Shown here: piece after piece, positions 62,274-64,000 of the stretch
Layout: every line of letters starts with the position of its first letter
Numbering within the stretch: the first letter of the stretch is position 1
DNA from: Hyaloscypha bicolor E
Taxonomy: Eukaryota; Ascomycota; Leotiomycetes; Helotiales; Hyaloscyphaceae
Assembly: GCF_002865645.1 (NCBI RefSeq)
Contig: NW_020194664.1
Location: 306,104-370,103 of the forward strand
DNA length: 64,000 bases
Direction: 5' to 3'
Program-made: the position numbers and the translations under genes
The notes under the pieces: generated by a model
Seen by the model: the letters and a program-made list of their open reading frames with translations, nothing else
Databases searched by the model: none
Told to the model about the DNA's origin: nothing

Positions 62274-64000
62274 TAATAATAAATATCTTTTAAATTTAGC
62301 TTTATATATATTTTATTTTATAAAATTAATTCATTATTTTATTAATAAATAATAATTCTATTCACATTCTAGTAATTAATATATAAATATAGGCTACTTT
62401 TTTTCTTTAAAATAAATATAATTAGAATATTAACTAGACTAATAAAATAATAAATTTATTTCTTTTTTAAACTAATATTAAAATATTTCTAAAGAATTTC
62501 AAGCTTTTTTTTTATTAAAATATATTAAAAAAATATCTATTAATTAGAATTCTAATTCTAAATTTATATAGTAAAATATTATATAATAATTAAATAGTAT
62601 ATCTATAGCTTTTATAAAAAATATTTAAAGAAAATTCTAATATTTTTTAAGAAATATAACTATTTTATTTATAATAATAATAATAATTCTTAAGTTATTT
62701 ATTATAAAACAAATAATTAATAGAAAAACATATATTTTATATTTTACTATTTTAATAAACTTTCTAATATTTAGAACTTTAATTTTCTATAATTAAATTT
62801 AGTATTTTTATATTATTTTCCTATAAGAAATTAAAAAATTAATTTAATAAAACTATAAAAATCCAAATATTATATTAATATAATTAAAATCAAAATTATA
62901 TAATATAAAACATATATTAGCCTCTTCTTTTAGTTCTTTAATATATTTTTAATAATAATTCTAAAAATATAATTTTTATATAAATAGATTTTGGTTTTAT
63001 TTAATAAAATTAAATAAATTACTTTTAATATTAATAGAATTCCTATATTTAAAACTAGTTTTCTTTTTATATAATTAGTCTTTATACCCGAATTAACTAA
63101 TACTTTAATTCTATTTATACTTTCTTATTTTAATAATAATTTTAATTATTATTCTCGTTTTAAGAGCTTTATTTTTTATAATATAAATAAATATAATTAT
63201 TATAAAATATATTTGTTTTCTGGCTTCTTTAATTCTAAATACTTATATATTTTATAATTAGACTTATTATAGTTATAATAAGTTAGTTTCTTCTAATTTA
63301 GATAAATAATAATATAATAATTTTCTTTTTAGTAAATAAAATAAATTATATCTAGTTTTATAAATTCTAATATAAGTATTATATTAGATTCTATTATTAT
63401 ATCTTTACTATTTGGGTTTTATAAACCTTATAATAGAAATATATTTCTTTTTTATATTTCTTTATTATTTCCTTTTTTATTTTTTTATTTCCTTTCTTTT
63501 ATTATTTTATTAGTTTATTATTATATTTCTATTAAATAAATAAATTTAAATTATTTTTAATTCTTATAATTATAAAAATAAGCTTTTTTCTTTTTTATAA
63601 AATATTTCTTTAATAATTAATCTCGTTCTAAATTTGTTCTTTTAAGCTATTAAATAAATTCATATATTTTAAATTATTTAATATTCTTAAACTTAATAAA
63701 TATACTTTTATTATAGTTTTCTAATTTATAATATTAATATTTACTAATTATTTCTTATATTTCTAGATATTTCTGGCTATATTCTTAAAATAGGAAATAT
63801 AATATATAACCTTTATTATATTTATAACTTAAATAATTCTATTATTTTTATATTATTTTAACTTTATTTAATAAAAGAAATCCTGGGTCTTTTTAATATT
63901 CTTTTTTTTATAAATTAGTAGTTTTCGGGTTTTTAAAGTCTTTTAAATTAAGGATATTATTTGAAATATAATAGGCTTTATATTAGATTTTTAAATATAT
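62274..64000 (-). mobile_element. Ty3/gypsy element F, gag-protease part, runs off the window
   Basis: The minus strand near 63215-63295 reads a decayed zinc knuckle (LTYYNYNKSNYKIYKY: Cys to Tyr at each Cys and His to Tyr). It is followed downstream at about 63065-63110 by the aspartic protease motif LVNSGIKTNYI, where the family has VDSGA, so the catalytic Asp became Asn. This order and strand fit the reverse transcriptase on the far side of the copia insertion. The 5' LTR is beyond 64000. Confidence 0.75.

Noticed and set aside
1..64000. CRISPR array, rRNA or tRNA genes
   Set aside because: No regular repeat-spacer series and no rRNA or cloverleaf sequence was recognised; the minisatellite at 25100 has no spacers.

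Overview
The window looks like nuclear DNA of a filamentous ascomycete (Pezizomycotina). Small GT-AG introns of 53-57 bp, a kinase-ankyrin type gene, a Kre9/KNH-type surface protein and Ty3/gypsy, Ty1/copia, hAT and piggyBac transposons all fit. About 80% of it is very AT-rich DNA in which the dinucleotides CA and TG are almost absent, the mark expected of repeat-induced point mutation (RIP). The class or species cannot be given from sequence alone.

Layout: 1-1793 is a decayed piggyBac-like transposase (minus). 2962-19150 is a RIP-decayed Ty3/gypsy copy (A, plus) split by a complete nested gypsy element (G1, minus, 8187-16299, 185-bp LTRs, 5-bp target duplication ATAAC). An uninterrupted relative of A (copy B) lies at 35951-44165. 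19985-31294 is the gene island: a 1199-residue intronless fusion of a DyP-type peroxidase with a glycyl radical enzyme (20731-24330), a degenerate 18-bp minisatellite (25100-25595), a cupin gene (26511-27136), a convergent Kre9/KNH-like membrane protein gene (27477-28506) and the body of a kinase-ankyrin pseudogene (29010-31294). The 5' end of that pseudogene is at 34625-34660, separated from the body by a 3330-bp hAT element with an 8-bp target duplication. From 35150 to the end is a second RIP desert holding copy B, isolated LTRs, and a minus-strand gypsy (F) interrupted by a full-length copia element (E, 55687-62268), whose 3' LTR itself contains a solo LTR of G1.

The functional genes probably do not form one pathway. 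The item of most interest is the peroxidase-glycyl radical enzyme fusion: a heme peroxidase joined to a normally oxygen-sensitive radical enzyme in one uninterrupted reading frame in a fungal context. No radical-SAM activase gene is present in the window. The transposons make a nested stack whose order of insertion can be read from target duplications, and their catalytic aspartates have repeatedly become asparagine by G-to-A change.
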